DNA of 64,000 nt. It comes from Phoronis australis. Lineage: Eukaryota > Phoronida > Phoronidae. The position numbers were made by a program, and so were the translations under genes. How positions within the stretch are numbered: position 1 is the stretch's first letter; the number at the start of each line of letters is the position of its first letter. The stretch is taken from assembly GCA_002633005.1 (NCBI GenBank), contig NMRA01000007.1, positions 502,700 to 566,699 on the forward strand, in the 5' to 3' direction. Of the stretch, positions 23,001-34,914 are shown one piece after another. The notes beneath the pieces were generated by a model. The model saw nothing but the letters and a program-made list of their open reading frames with translations, made no database searches and had not been told where the DNA came from.

Positions 23001-25905
23001 GACGGGCAAAATCCTGGCTAATACTCTGCCCTGGTCTTCCCTAACTCAGAATCCTGGATTCTATTTGTGATATTTTCCGATGAAGTGCCTAGAGGAGGCG
23101 CCACTCTACTACTACGCACAATCCTGTTTCTAGTGAGTAGTCGCCAAAGTGCGACGCAACAGACAGCTAGGCTAGACCAGAGACCGTAGCGTCTTTGGCG
23201 GAACCTATCTTCAGTTTCAGGCTCGTCGTTGGTCATAGAAATGACGTCGCGAGAGTAACTGGATGGCCCTCTCAATAACGACACGTCAATTGGTGAACTG
23301 AAGTTATGAATTTTCTACTTTTTCAAAGCAATTAATATCCGTGAAAATTAATCGACATGAGAAAAGACAGACAATCTAAACCTATATTTCCTACTTTTAA
23401 TGCATCGCATTAAAAAATTAACTCTATTTGAAAGCACTGAATGAGGGTGATCAAAAACAAAATACGGCGGCTGGCAGACGCACACTGAGACGCAAAATTA
23501 TTCAATTGTTGACTTTATGAAAAGCGTCGGGGCTCAGGTTGAAACTACATATATTTATCAACGGAATATATATAGTGGACTGAAATTTGCATAATATACA
23601 CGTCACGTTTCACTTTACTAGCATGAATTACTAATGTGATGCTCCTGGCAGGGCGTGCGTTTGGAAGACGGGACATCGCTTGGTGATGACAATAATGATC
23701 AGATACGGAACCAACTGACTCAGCTGCTGGCAGACTGAAACGTGAATGGGCTCTGTTTTCGGGAACTGATTCTCATTGACACAGTCAGAACAATGAGAAA
23801 TTATTTTTTGCTCCAAAAAGTACGAGTCTATGGGCGGTAAACCAGGTCACAATCTGGTCGCATAGAGATCGGTAGATTGATTAATTACCGTCTCCAGTGT
23901 TGTTATAATAAATATAAAAACAAGCATTTATCGGGCGTCTGATGCACGCCCAAGGTACGACATTCATGCGATCTGTATTCATATCCAATAAAGAAAGCAA
24001 CAAAGGAAAACAATAGGTCCCACAGGAGATAATCGTGAGAAGTTCGGAACGAATATAAAACCCGTGAGCGTACAAATAAGAGATGTGTGAGTGAACTGTT
24101 TGCGGAAGTTCCAGGTATTACCAGCCGAGAGGAGGGCCTTCGAGTTCCAACTTTAAGTTGCTGGACCTTAGCAATTCCACGATTAATTAAAGAAGTAGTT
24201 TTGTATTGTCATGATCTTTGATCCAGGCATCCTCAAACCGCGTGATCCAATTGCACGTTCTAACAATAATCGCTGGAATTTAATCGGTGTCTCCAGAAAA
24301 GTCTCAGGCAATCACATGTTAATGACGTCATCGTGCCTTGTGAAAAAAATAAAATCTAGAAACTTAAAGACCTTCTCCAGATAGTTTCGATTACAACTGA
24401 TTCAAAAACAATAGATAATGAAAAGGGTTCGGAACAACCTGAAAATTACTGTAAACTCATATTCTGTGATCAAAAATCAGTTTTAGACCACTCACAATGT
24501 GAAACTGATTTCACATTTTTTTCCTTATTACTCAAATTATAGGTGACATCTGGGCCTGGCTGAAAAGAACCGATAATTCGTTATTCCTTTGATACCAAGG
24601 CTCAGTTGCATAAAAGTTATACGCTGCATAGCACCAATGACGTAGCATTATCACGCGCCGCGTTTTTATTGTTGAACAATGCACCTAACGTCATGTAACC
24701 ATCAAATTTATCCAACGGGTAATTTTGTAGTTTTATTTAACCTAGCCCATATTCAATAAGTTGGCTTGTTATAGCAGGACATTTTATGCACCGTCTGATG
24801 CCTAGCAAAGTGTCAATATTCTTTCTTAGCCCAGTTCGTTTCTTTCACGAAACGTGTGTTCAAAGCAGCTTAGAATGCTCAGTGTCACACAACGGAGTTC
24901 TCTGTTGTCGCTATGTAAATATTTCTAATTTCGAATAGCCAAGTATACGTCCAGTGTGATTGGCAAGAGATTTGGAATATACTAGTTGAATTTCCTTATT
25001 TAATTTTGTCTTAATTTTTGTAAACTTGTGCAGAAAAATAAACAGTACTTCTTCATATTCTAGGTATTTTTAACCGTGCCTGACTTCAAGACGTTTATAA
25101 CTGGGACTATATATAGGATGACTGTTTACACTTTCTCGACTGCAAACAGTTCCATTGACACAATGCTGAAAAGGATGTAAATCACTCGTTATCGAATTTT
25201 ATCAAAAAGCAAATATTAGCGTTAAAAGTATTTATTGAGTCATAATAAATCATCGAATTAAGGAGTGATAAGCGGATAAGGCAGTCCAGGCGACGGTCCT
25301 GGTCCGTGTCTCAGCAGTATGGCTGACTGGAACTTTTCGGTTTTCGATATGTTTGTCCGTACTTCACCGGTCTGAAAAGACATTGCTTCGAGTGGGATTA
25401 GAGCTAATCCATTAGTGTGCGTGACACTTCAAGAATATATCATGATATGCCGGAATGAATCGTGAAGTAAGCGCGTCACTCGACTGTGGTTGTTAGGTAG
25501 TGAATGCTTCGTATAGTGAACTGGTGAACCATTACGGAGGAGTTGAAAAGAACGTAGTCTATCTAGGTTTTTGTCTCCTATTGTGAGCGTGTTTTCAAGC
25601 TATTGATGTGTGATACTGTAGCGTAATTACACTTCGATCTCAGCGTCCATCACCAATCTCCTGATGCGATGCCAAGAGTGTAGAGGGCTTATAGTCGATA
25701 ATCACCGCAAGATCTGAACGTCAGTGCTTTCGAGCATTAGCGCTTATACCGAGTCGAAAGTCTTCACGCTCGCGCAAAATGGTCTACGAACTCGTGGAAT
25801 TTCGTTGCTAATGTATCGACCTTCAAGAAATGTTCCGTTCATCTAGTTTGGTTTGGCAAATCTCCGTCTATGAAACACGAAACATTCAAATAGACAAGGC
25901 ATGAA
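20017..25905. other. intergenic region, no supported gene
   Basis: Several open frames occur on both strands (for example 21539-21763, 22333-22710 on + and 23018-23281 on -), none with a recognised domain; the last begins with GTG rather than ATG. A C-run lies at 22939-22951. A TATATATAGG sequence at about 25109 and the stretch after it could be promoter and 5' UTR of the kelch gene, which is not provable here. Confidence 0.5.
24600..24730 (+). repeat. interspersed repeat R4, copy 1
   Basis: Shares with 36583-36710: CAGTTGCATAAAAGTTA(T/C)ACG(C/A)TGCATA, CAATGACGT(A/C)GCAT, ATCACGCGCC(G/A)CG and TTATTGTTGAACAATGCAC. A partial third copy (GTGTAAAAGTTATACGTTGCAT) lies at about 60893. Strong similarity over the first ~80 bases suggests a fairly young repeat. 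Confidence 0.75.
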
Positions 25906-28900
25906 ATGGAAAGTGACGCGGAAAAGACTCGTCATAAATTTTTAACTATTTTCAGTCGAAACACTATCGGATTCAAGATGCATTACTGTCATGTTGATTC
26001 CGGAAAACGGACTGGTTTGATACCCAAGGTATTTTCAATGACTATGACTAGGTTAAAAGATATCACGGGTTACCGGACTGTTTCACACGATGGTTTCCTA
26101 TATTTTATTGGAGGACGTGAAATCGAGGGTGGTGCTTTACGAAAGTATGTGTTGCGTTTTGACGCTCGCACGAACACGTGGAGTCACGGTGCAGCCATGA
26201 GAACTCCGAGAATACGACACACAGCAACCGTCGTTCAAGGACTGATATACGTCATTGGTGAGTTTCATTGAATTCGGAGCACTGAGCCAGACCTACAGAA
26301 ATCGACAAGTCACCGACGTCTAAACTATCCATGTAGAGTTGTTCATTGAGTTTCTCGTTGAGGTAGTCACGGTGATACAGCCAGGCTGAGGCGTGTTTTG
26401 TGTGGGCGACCAAGCCCCATGAGTAAGATTTGGAGGCCCCCACTAAAAACAACAAACTTCACTGGAAGACTGACTTCGGATAGCTTCAACAGTATGCACA
26501 GGAAAAAACGTAATAGCTGTTGACGCCATCCGCCGAATAATTGTTTTTGCACTGACATCAACTGCGCATGCGTTCTTCAAACGGCAATGACAGTCATTGT
26601 TTCCAGTGGGATTGTAAATTTCATAACCGGTAACTGGTTGCTAATAGGTTGTCAGAATTCTAAAGAGCTGTGTCTGACGTTTTTGCATAAGCCTCATTCA
26701 GCAGCGAACACTTTCAATGAGCAGTATTTTCTGAGTATAACGAAGCCCTGAAATTTCGATTCCAGCTTATCGCAAGACAGATGTATTACCTACGTACGCG
26801 ATTCTACTAGATGCAGACGTGCTACCTGCACCGGCTGCGCATAGCTGGTGTAGTCCGGGCCGAAAAGTCGGTATATATGTTTTTCATGTCAGTGATTGGA
26901 CATTGCGATTTTCTAAAATTATTCTAAAAATACATGCAGACACTGAGTAAACGGAGTGAAGAAGAGTTTACTATGAAAATCCGTTGTGATTTATTACAAA
27001 TCACCAATTTTTGTTGTTGTCTACCATGCATTCATTCGAAAGGTAGACATCTGTGATCTGAGGCGGACCTCAGTTTTTACCCACTTCGCCAAATGGGGGG
27101 GGCTCATTCGAGACCCACGAGTCCCCCCTGGGTGAGCGCATGCCATATGCGTGGTTGCAGTTCACTGAGGTTTCGTGGTACGATTTTTTGGTGTTTATCG
27201 CAGGATAGTACAGGTTAAGAGTCAAGAGTTTTGCATCCCGTGATAGATTAACGTCTTTTTCCGCGCCGGACAGAAAACAAAAAACACAAGTTGATGGTGG
27301 CTTTATCAAACTTATTTACAGCCTGCATGATGTATGATGTTAATTCGGGTATTTTATATAAAAACACTGTGTTTGTAATTCTGACGTCATCGTGGACATT
27401 CCAGACATTTTTCATGATATCTGTTTTAGCGAGGTTACCTCACTTTAATGTTGTTATTTCTACGTGAGATAACTTTCATAATTGATAATTCAGTTTGATG
27501 GGTTTTATTCTCAGGAGGAGAGGGAAAAGGCGGTCGTATCCTGTCAAGCGTTGAGATGTACGACCCTGTCTATGACTTGTGGGCGGATACAGTGCGCCTA
27601 CCCCTACCTGCGGCGGATCACGCCACGTGCCTGCTCAACAATACGCTTTACGTGTCCGGTGGCTGTACTGACATCAACCGCTCGCTATCCGATTCGTTTT
27701 GGTAAGCATTGCTCAGATCTTTCTTGACAGTATGTCCTCCACAACACAAATTCCGGTACCCTAAATTCCTGTGAATACCTGTAGGTGTATACCAAAGGGA
27801 AGTGGCAAGAACTAGGGTGGGTTGACCGCAAGAGTATAATTTTAGACTGTCTCAAAATGAACCGTAAGCTTAGGGTAATCTTGCACCGACTCTGGTATGG
27901 AAAACTTCAGTGAAGCGGGGCATCACGGAGGGTTAAACCTATTTGACACACACTCCTGCGACACGGTCATAACAGGAAGCGGCAATGTACTCTCCTTCAT
28001 CCAAAATGGGGTCGAATGCCCAGATACAAACCAAAACTACTCCACGACGCAAAATAGCTACATGTAATTAATTTGGATAATTACAAATAGTTCGCTATTT
28101 AGTTAGATTTCCCCTTGTATGCGAACGTTTACAGCTCACATGCGAACTTCAGTCCCACGGCCAATCAATATTCATTTTGAAAGTCATGCGGTTTGCGCAC
28201 ACGCACAGACAATGTTCACCTTCGAGGATAAATATTACGAAAACACCCGAGGTCTTCCGAGAGATGTAAATTCGTCTCTGTTTGCCTGAAACTCTACTTT
28301 TCCTTAATTCAGGAAACTTCATATCCCTGGCGATGATTTTTGGTCCGATGTCGTGTACAGTGACGAAAACGTTGAAACGTCAAACAATTTGCCTGCTGTC
28401 CGAGAGCGGCACACGATGATCGGACACATCAATAGGATTTATTGTTTTGGTGGTAAGTCGCTGCTTTATTGGGAGTAATTTATTTTTAAAATGTTTCTTG
28501 AACAAAATTAGTTGCGTTGAGGGCAACAAACCCGCTGGGGTCTTTTGTCAAAACCAATTTATGAATTAGAACACTTATTGGCGGGCTCTATCAAAAATTA
28601 CTTTTTGGCTTTAATAACTGGCAGACCGTTAGAGTCGATGACCGCCTTCACGAGCTATGTAAAGGAACTGTTTGCAATCAAAATCGGAGTTACGACTGTC
28701 CTTGCTAAGACCAGACCTGCGATATTTGATGAAACGGGTCTCTGAAGAATTGGTTCCTGTTTATCCCCTAGGTGTCACTGTGCAAGGCACGGGAAAGTCG
28801 CGACGAGCCGTGGTGGATGCTTCAGTAAACGTGTTCAACCTTGACGTCCCTGGATGGACAGTAGCCGCTGGCACTACTCGGAACCCCAGATGTAGCGCCG

Positions 28901-30843
28901 GTGCAGTTCTTCTAGGTAGTATAGTGAATCCTCATGGGGGGACTGTCGTCCTTGATGCTCCCTCTAATTTGTAGGCGTAAATAGGCCCGGCTTTCACCGA
29001 CACTCGTCAAGACGAGTCATAAGTTGCAACCAATGACAATGAATCATGAGAGGTTGCAGTGGTTATTTACGTCAGTAAACTGCTCTCCTACAGTAGGAGC
29101 GTACGTACCGAGGGTGGAAAGTATCTTTGGCTTCGCCTGACGGTGATTTGCGTGCGTGAGTTACAGACGAGCAGGCCAACCACTGATTATACGACGGCGT
29201 GTATTCTAAATAATGCTTTCCATATTCAGAGTGTTCCATCGAAATTGGAATCCCGGTGTAAAACAGATATCCCGCAGTCGAAAATAGACTCCCACATCTT
29301 CAGACCAGCTAAAGAAAACCCCGACCTTCAAAACACGAAACCCCATGCATCTTTAAAACAAGAAACACGGGAATCGGACAGGAAACCCGGACATTTTTTA
29401 AAATTGTCAGAGACGATAGCCTCAAATTTTGAGTTAAAGAATCTTTAAGAACCCTCCAGTTGTTTTCTGCATTTGTTTTCTAAATTTGTCAATAATAAAA
29501 CGTAACTTATATTATAATGACTCATGTCGTCAAAACTCGTGCAACTTGTCTGTTCTCGAATTTTCAACGTAATCTACAGGTATGCTCTCAATAAGTTGTT
29601 ATCTCGGTAAATGTTTAATTAATTTCAGATTTATTCAATAGTCTCTCCAGAAATATTTTCAAAAATAATGTTTCGACTTTCGAGTGCCATTGTTGCTTAA
29701 TTCCTTTTAATGTTTTTACAATTAGGGTTCGTCGATTTACTTGTCATGAGTACATTATTTCCGGTGTAATTTCCGGATTTTGAAATGGATCGCGAGAATT
29801 ATTAACTCAAAAGGCCTGCACCGTGGCCAATTTCACCATTTTGCCATAAAAAGCGTACTTCAAATCCTCATCGATCAAAACGGAATTTTTAATCGGAATT
29901 TCTGAAGTCAACGCTCTCACTTTGACAGCCGGAAAGTGCGGGAGTTGTGTTTCGATCAACGGTGTCCTGTCCTATCCCCGTGTTTTTTGGACTGGTTAGC
30001 TGTTTTGAAGGTGCGGGAGTCATCTTTTCGACTCCGAGATATCTAGTGTTTTACAGCGGGGTTCCAAGTTCGTGGAGCACCTTGATATGAGACCAGCTAG
30101 TGGAGCGGCCATGGAAGCAACGAAACACCCTTGTTGCATCGATTGTCTGTCTCCATTCATTTGATGAATTGACTCATAGCGACGGATAAACTGAACAACA
30201 TTGCGATATTGACAAATAGTTTATTCCAATGAATTATTTACATTGGTTCTAAAGTTAGCGAATTATAACTAAGGAGCACTCGAACTGGCTTGAGACGTGT
30301 GGAACGGAACGTCACGCAAACAAGAACTCGTTATCCAGGGTTGAGTTCTAGTATAGCTGTAAGAATCACGAGGCGAAAACCTAGGGTAATCACTTGCTTC
30401 CCTTGCTGTATATGGCGATATCTCGCGCGGTCTTGCGTTCTTCGAGGTTCTCGCTGATACGGAACGTGTACAATGCTACACGGTTCGATTGTATTACAAT
30501 AAATTTAATTTAATTGTCTAGTTTCTCTGCTTATGGTCTTAACTTCACACGTCAGACGCTTGTCCGTCTACATTGTATACCATGTCCAACTATATTCACT
30601 GTGATTGCTTTTATTTATTTTCCAGGTCATGATATAATCATGGTAGGAGGCCAGAAACTACACGGCACAGGCATTCAAACGGTAGAATGTTATAACACGA
30701 GAAAGAAAACCTGGACAGAGCTGTTCAATTTGTCGGAGAACGACTTTAGCGACGTAGATTGTTGTATTTTGGACGTACCCACTACCAACAAAGAGTTCAA
30801 TACTCTCGGACTCGTGATGAAGAGCAATTGGATTATGTGGTGA
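25906..30843 (+). CDS. kelch-repeat beta-propeller protein
   Basis: Five exons join in frame to 346 aa: 25906-26257, 27515-27701, 28313-28452, 28772-28915, 30626-30843. Kelch units show the diglycine (69-70, 118-119, 166-167, 226-227, 282-283) followed by a conserved Tyr or Phe and Trp: VLRFDARTNTW, VEMYDPVYDLW, DDFW, NVFNLDVPGW and VECYNTRKKTW. The N- and C-terminal parts probably close the propeller. Exon 4 is needed: it completes unit 4 (CFGG|VTVQG) and gives GAVLLG|HDIIMVGG. No BTB or BACK domain is seen upstream, so as read this is a kelch-only protein, probably a protein-interaction module. ATG 25906 follows an in-frame TAG at 25891. However, a good acceptor (TTTTAACTATTTTCAG) ends at 25954 inside exon 1, so an upstream exon with another N-terminus cannot be excluded. 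The exon 4 donor GTAGTA is weak. Confidence 0.85.
27059..27142 (+). mobile_element. MITE family M1, right-half copy D
   Basis: Only the right arm is present: ACCCACTTCGCCAAATGGGG, GGCTC(A)TTCGAGACCC, then CCCCCCTGGGTGAGCGCATG at the end, matching copies B and C. The left arm is missing. Located in kelch intron 1. Confidence 0.7.
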
Positions 30844-30888
30844 TAAGACCAATATGTTTACAGTGGAAAGAAAGAGGAGCATGAACTT

Positions 30889-30925
30889 CTACCGACGTTT
30901 CGATACTCTTTCATACCATCATCAG
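30889..30925 (-). ncRNA. hammerhead-like core motif (Penelope-type)
   Basis: On the minus strand the order is CTGATGA, a potential stem GGTAT/GTATC with loop GAAAGA, then GAAAC and GTC. CTGATGA-stem-GAAA is the conserved core of hammerhead ribozymes, which are known in Penelope-like retroelements. I did not find a convincing stem I and cleavage site, so activity is not claimed. It lies 46 bases after the kelch stop codon, antisense to it. Confidence 0.4.
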
Positions 30926-31057
30926 GTATACCACATTACAGCTCGTGATTTCATTGATGTGTTGTTATGTTGATCGTGACTGGTGGAAATTTCTTTGCAC
31001 GGTTGCAAAAAGTTATACGATGAAAAAAGGTCACACATTATCGAGGTTGTCTCTGTT

Positions 31058-31399
31058 AAACAATAAAATTTTGAAGACATACAATCATCAAACATATGTA
31101 GCCGGCGAGTGTTTAAATTTTATACAATGCAACACTGATAACTAGTCAAAGTCTGAATGCGGAAGTAGAGTAAACGTTCGTGATAACATCCAGCGTCTCA
31201 ATTTCATTTTCTGTCCATTTGAGGGCAGAGGGACGTGTTTTTGTTGTAAATATTCTTTTAAAACAAGAAGTTGAAAGAAAATTGTAGTTTATATAATGTT
31301 TCTGTCATTTTAAAAATGCCGGACATTAAACTAAGTTGTAACAAGGTGTGTTAACGTGCCAGTATACTGTTTAATGATTTATTTTGTGTCAGGGCAATA
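31058..31399 (+). terminator. possible kelch poly(A) signals
   Basis: AATAAA occurs at about 31059 (AACAATAAAATT) and at about 31394 (GCAATAAAATG), 215 and 550 bases after the kelch stop codon. Either would be a normal 3' UTR length. Confidence 0.4.
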
Positions 31400-34300
31400 A
31401 AATGTAGACTTTGATCATAGATGTTTAGCAAATTCTGACATGCTTAGCAATGTACTCTTTTCACGCTTACCACAGCAGAGCACACAAGTAACCTGTACAA
31501 GACGAAACTTATTGCCGACCGTGTTAGCTTCACTGTATCCCTTAGTGTTCCAATATAGTTGTGCAAAGTGTTCATTCTGTTGGGAAAACTGATGCTTTGC
31601 ACGGCCGACTGTCGGTGGTCGACGGGCAAAGTTTTTCAGTGGAGACTGGGGGTAGTGAGAGAAAGAGGAAGGCGTGGGACTGTATGTCTTCAACTTAACG
31701 GAGTTTGGTGCGTTTATCCAAATTTGGTAAATTTCGGAACATCGTATCTCAGAAGAGACTGATTGGATTTACACGAAACTTTCAGATACCTTGCGTCATG
31801 CATGGTTCTCCGAAACTCGTATAGGACTTTTAAGATTTTTATGAACAAGTCAAGAGTTGCGAAACGAAACGAAAACGAAATGATAATTGAGAAAACTGTA
31901 CCAGTGTTTTTGAGATTTCGTCATCAATATTTAAATTCATGTAATCGATGTCTTTTTTGCTATGGATGTACGTTTCCCTTTTGTTTAATTTTACTAAAAG
32001 TACATGGTCACGCGACCCAATTAATGGCAGATTGATATTAAGTCAAAATCAAATTCTGCAGGCTTTGTACTTTCAGAAACTATTATTAGCTAAATACACA
32101 TACCAGACGATAAGGGCATGTATAACCTTAATGTGGAATTTGCACGCTAATTCCTTATCTCTGTGATTGCTTTGTCAAATTATTTAGAAACACAACATAT
32201 AATGACGATATGAACATTAAGTGGGTTGAACATTGCCAAATGTTTTTAAGAATGAGTTTTGCGTTGAACATGGTCCTCCTTAAATTACTTAACCGTGTCC
32301 AGTTTCTATCGTGACGTGGTGTTGAGGAATAACACTGCATGATGCGGGTTATGTGAGCCCTCAAGGTACGTCATTCGTGCAAAGGTCACTTGTTTGCAGA
32401 TTTTTTATGTTCACATTGACGAGTTGTCAGAGAATACAACTGCACCATGATGTTCAAATAGCATTGTCGTTTAGTTCCTCAGTGCTACATATTAGCATAG
32501 TCAGGAGCAGGCAAATACTTTTTTAGGAGAAGACGAGGTGATTTGTTGCTATTACAAAATTGTTTTTACCAAAGGAAGCTGTGAAGTACATGTGTGAGCA
32601 ACAGCACCGTGCCTGTGATAAAACGTACACACCTGCGAATTATTATACAAGAATCACGTTGGCAGATTTAGACACCGTTCCAGTAGTACGGCAGATTTAT
32701 AATAGCGAACAATATGGCACAGCGTTTACTATATACATGGAGGCCTATATCATATGCTAAGTCGATCCAGTTCCTGTGCATTAGCAACAAACGAGAAATC
32801 TGGACGTCTCGTTGATATAGCAAATAGCACAATTGATAGTAGGAATACTGCGCTGGTAGTATGAAGCCCAGATGAAAGACAGTTTCGCCTTTAACACTTT
32901 TCAGAGGCGATGTTTTTATGACGAGACAACATGAGATTGAAAAAGCTATCACTGCAAAACTTGCTTCAGAATGAGAACTGTTGTTGAATATTCGCCACAC
33001 ATAAAAACTCAGTGGTCAGAATACACTTTTATTTGGCGAACATGAATGTTTTGATACAGGATTTAGCAGACGGCTAACCAGAAACGTCCGACCCTCTGTT
33101 ATAAAGAAAACGTGGAACGACACCCAAATCATAGCGGAATCAGTTATCACCGAGCCGGAGAGGCATCGGAAAGATGGAACATCGGGACCTAGGAATGTCG
33201 AGCCAGGAAAAGTCGAAACGGAAGATCTTAAGGGCAGATGAACATTGAACATAGAAAACAACGGTATGTCTCTGATCATTGAGACAGAGAACCTTTAGTG
33301 TAGGAACTGTAGGAGAGGAAAGGATCATGGCTATGGACCCGAAGAAATGACAACAAAAACATTAATGAATAAAACAGAAAAACATCTCAAAACTGAAGCT
33401 AAAATAATTTTTGAAAATATTTTGCAAATTTGTTTTTTTTTTGTATTTTCCAGAAGTTGCTGACTGGCCGTGGTGATAGTATTTAACCAAATCCATCAAT
33501 TAAAGTTTTAATATCATTTATTTTACATCGTACTAGGCATTGCCTAAAATTTTAGAACATTGAAAAAGTAAAAATGGATGTTATAAAAAGACTTTTTACC
33601 TTTTTGAAAGTGTTCTCAAACGGAACATGATTTACAATGAGTAACAGTGAAAGGAATGAATTAAAATGTGATTGATGACAATTGTGACATTGTGTGTTTA
33701 TGTTTTATTAAAGTGTGCAGAAAACGGGTGTATCATAAAGTGTTATAGTGACGACCGTCGATTGGGCGGCAGAAAGCCTGAAACATAGTGACGACCGTTG
33801 ATTGTCTGAAAAAGGCTAAACGTAAGTCACAAAAATGTTCGCCTATGCTTGCATTTTTGTAATAGATAATGTTAAAAGGGAGTAAAATAAATAAAATTAA
33901 TGCAGGAGCATTAGTCTTAAAAAGGAGGTCCATCTGCTATCCGCTGTCATTGTCCGTCCTCTGGAACCTTGGTGGAGCTCTCATTGGCGAGGTTGCTATA
34001 CGGTGAACATATTCTCGAATCAGAGAGCTCCGAACTATCCCGTATGGTGCGTACTCAGTATGTTTACATCATGTTTGTGAAACATAACGAACTATCCTTG
34101 CGTTTAAATTTTCATTGCCTTAGCTGATTGACTGGAATCATAAGGTTGGCTGACGTATCGGAACTATCCATATCAGGTTTTAGACATATTTGATCAACCG
34201 CCTATCACTAGTAGGCCCTATGGCAGTCATCAAAATGGGCCCGATTACTCACGTGACACTGTCTGCTCCCGCCTCCCGACTTCTACATGTGTGTTCGTTT

Positions 34301-34611
34301 GACGCTGTTGGAAACAACCGTTACATCCGTCAAATATAACAACGTATTTATTTCACTGGTAAAAACTTCATGAGCTAGGTCAGCCAACAAAATGAAAAAA
34401 CCTGTGTTGATACGTAATAAGTGACGTCATCTCATTATTGGAATATCTCGGTGCAAGGTAGAGTAAAAAACGCAAATTTTACTCTCCAGATTATTGTAAA
34501 TTTCTCTTGATAGTGATTTATGTAGTATTGTAGCTTTTTATTCAAAACTATTTTATTTGAACGGGCGGAACAAACGGTTGACCTCAAATTATTATTGAAG
34601 TTAGAGACCCA
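31400..34611. other. intergenic region, no supported gene
   Basis: Only short open frames without domains are visible. A 40-bp spaced duplication occurs at 33745-33824. No tRNA, array or transposon ORF is recognised. Confidence 0.55.
33745..33824 (+). repeat. imperfect 40-bp tandem duplication
   Basis: ATAGTGACGACCGTCGATTG (33745) recurs as ATAGTGACGACCGTTGATTG (33785), and each is followed by a related AAAGCCTGAAAC or AAAGGCTAAACG ending. Confidence 0.75.
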
Positions 34612-34632
34612 ATGAACTCCTTGAAAGTTCAT
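34612..34632. promoter_or_regulatory. inverted repeat ATGAACT-N7-AGTTCAT upstream of protamine-like gene
   Basis: Exact 7-bp arms (34612-34618, 34626-34632) followed by GACCC. A second site 180 bp downstream (34797-34815) has the same core TGAACT...AGTTCA followed by CGACCT. AGTTCA resembles a nuclear-receptor half-site and this arrangement would be everted. That reading is inference. Confidence 0.5.
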
Positions 34633-34796
34633 GACCCGGCGTAAAATTACATCGTTTCTCGCGATTTACGGGGTTGATGCCGCAAAAATTCATACATTTT
34701 GTCTGGTGAGTCTTGTCAGCTTTTCATTCAGTTACATTTGCTTTTAATGGGAGAGCATGCGCGTGACCTCGTCTTTATATTGAAGGAAGGGTTCCA

Positions 34797-34815
34797 GTGA
34801 ACTTAATAAGTTCAC
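34797..34815. promoter_or_regulatory. 19-bp inverted repeat just upstream of the TATA box
   Basis: GTGAACTTA and TAAGTTCAC are exact reverse complements with one base between them. The site ends about 18 bases before the TATA tract, a usual place for an activator dyad. Shares its core with 34612-34632. Confidence 0.6.
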
Positions 34816-34832
34816 GACCTCCACATTATATG

Positions 34833-34847
34833 TATATATATAAAAAG
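34833..34847 (+). promoter_or_regulatory. TATA box of the protamine-like gene
   Basis: TATATATATAAAAAG, with TATAAAAA at 34839-34846. The ATG is at 34915, so a start of transcription about 30 bases downstream would give a short 5' UTR of ~45 bases. Confidence 0.7.
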
Positions 34848-34914
34848 AACTCAGGTACCCATAGTAACATTCCTCCCAAAACATCGGTTGCAGGACCGTT
34901 TGTCACAGGCCATC

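Noticed and set aside
23018-23281. Minus-strand frame of about 88 codons with one hydrophobic segment
   Set aside because: It begins with GTG, not ATG, has no splice support and no recognised domain.
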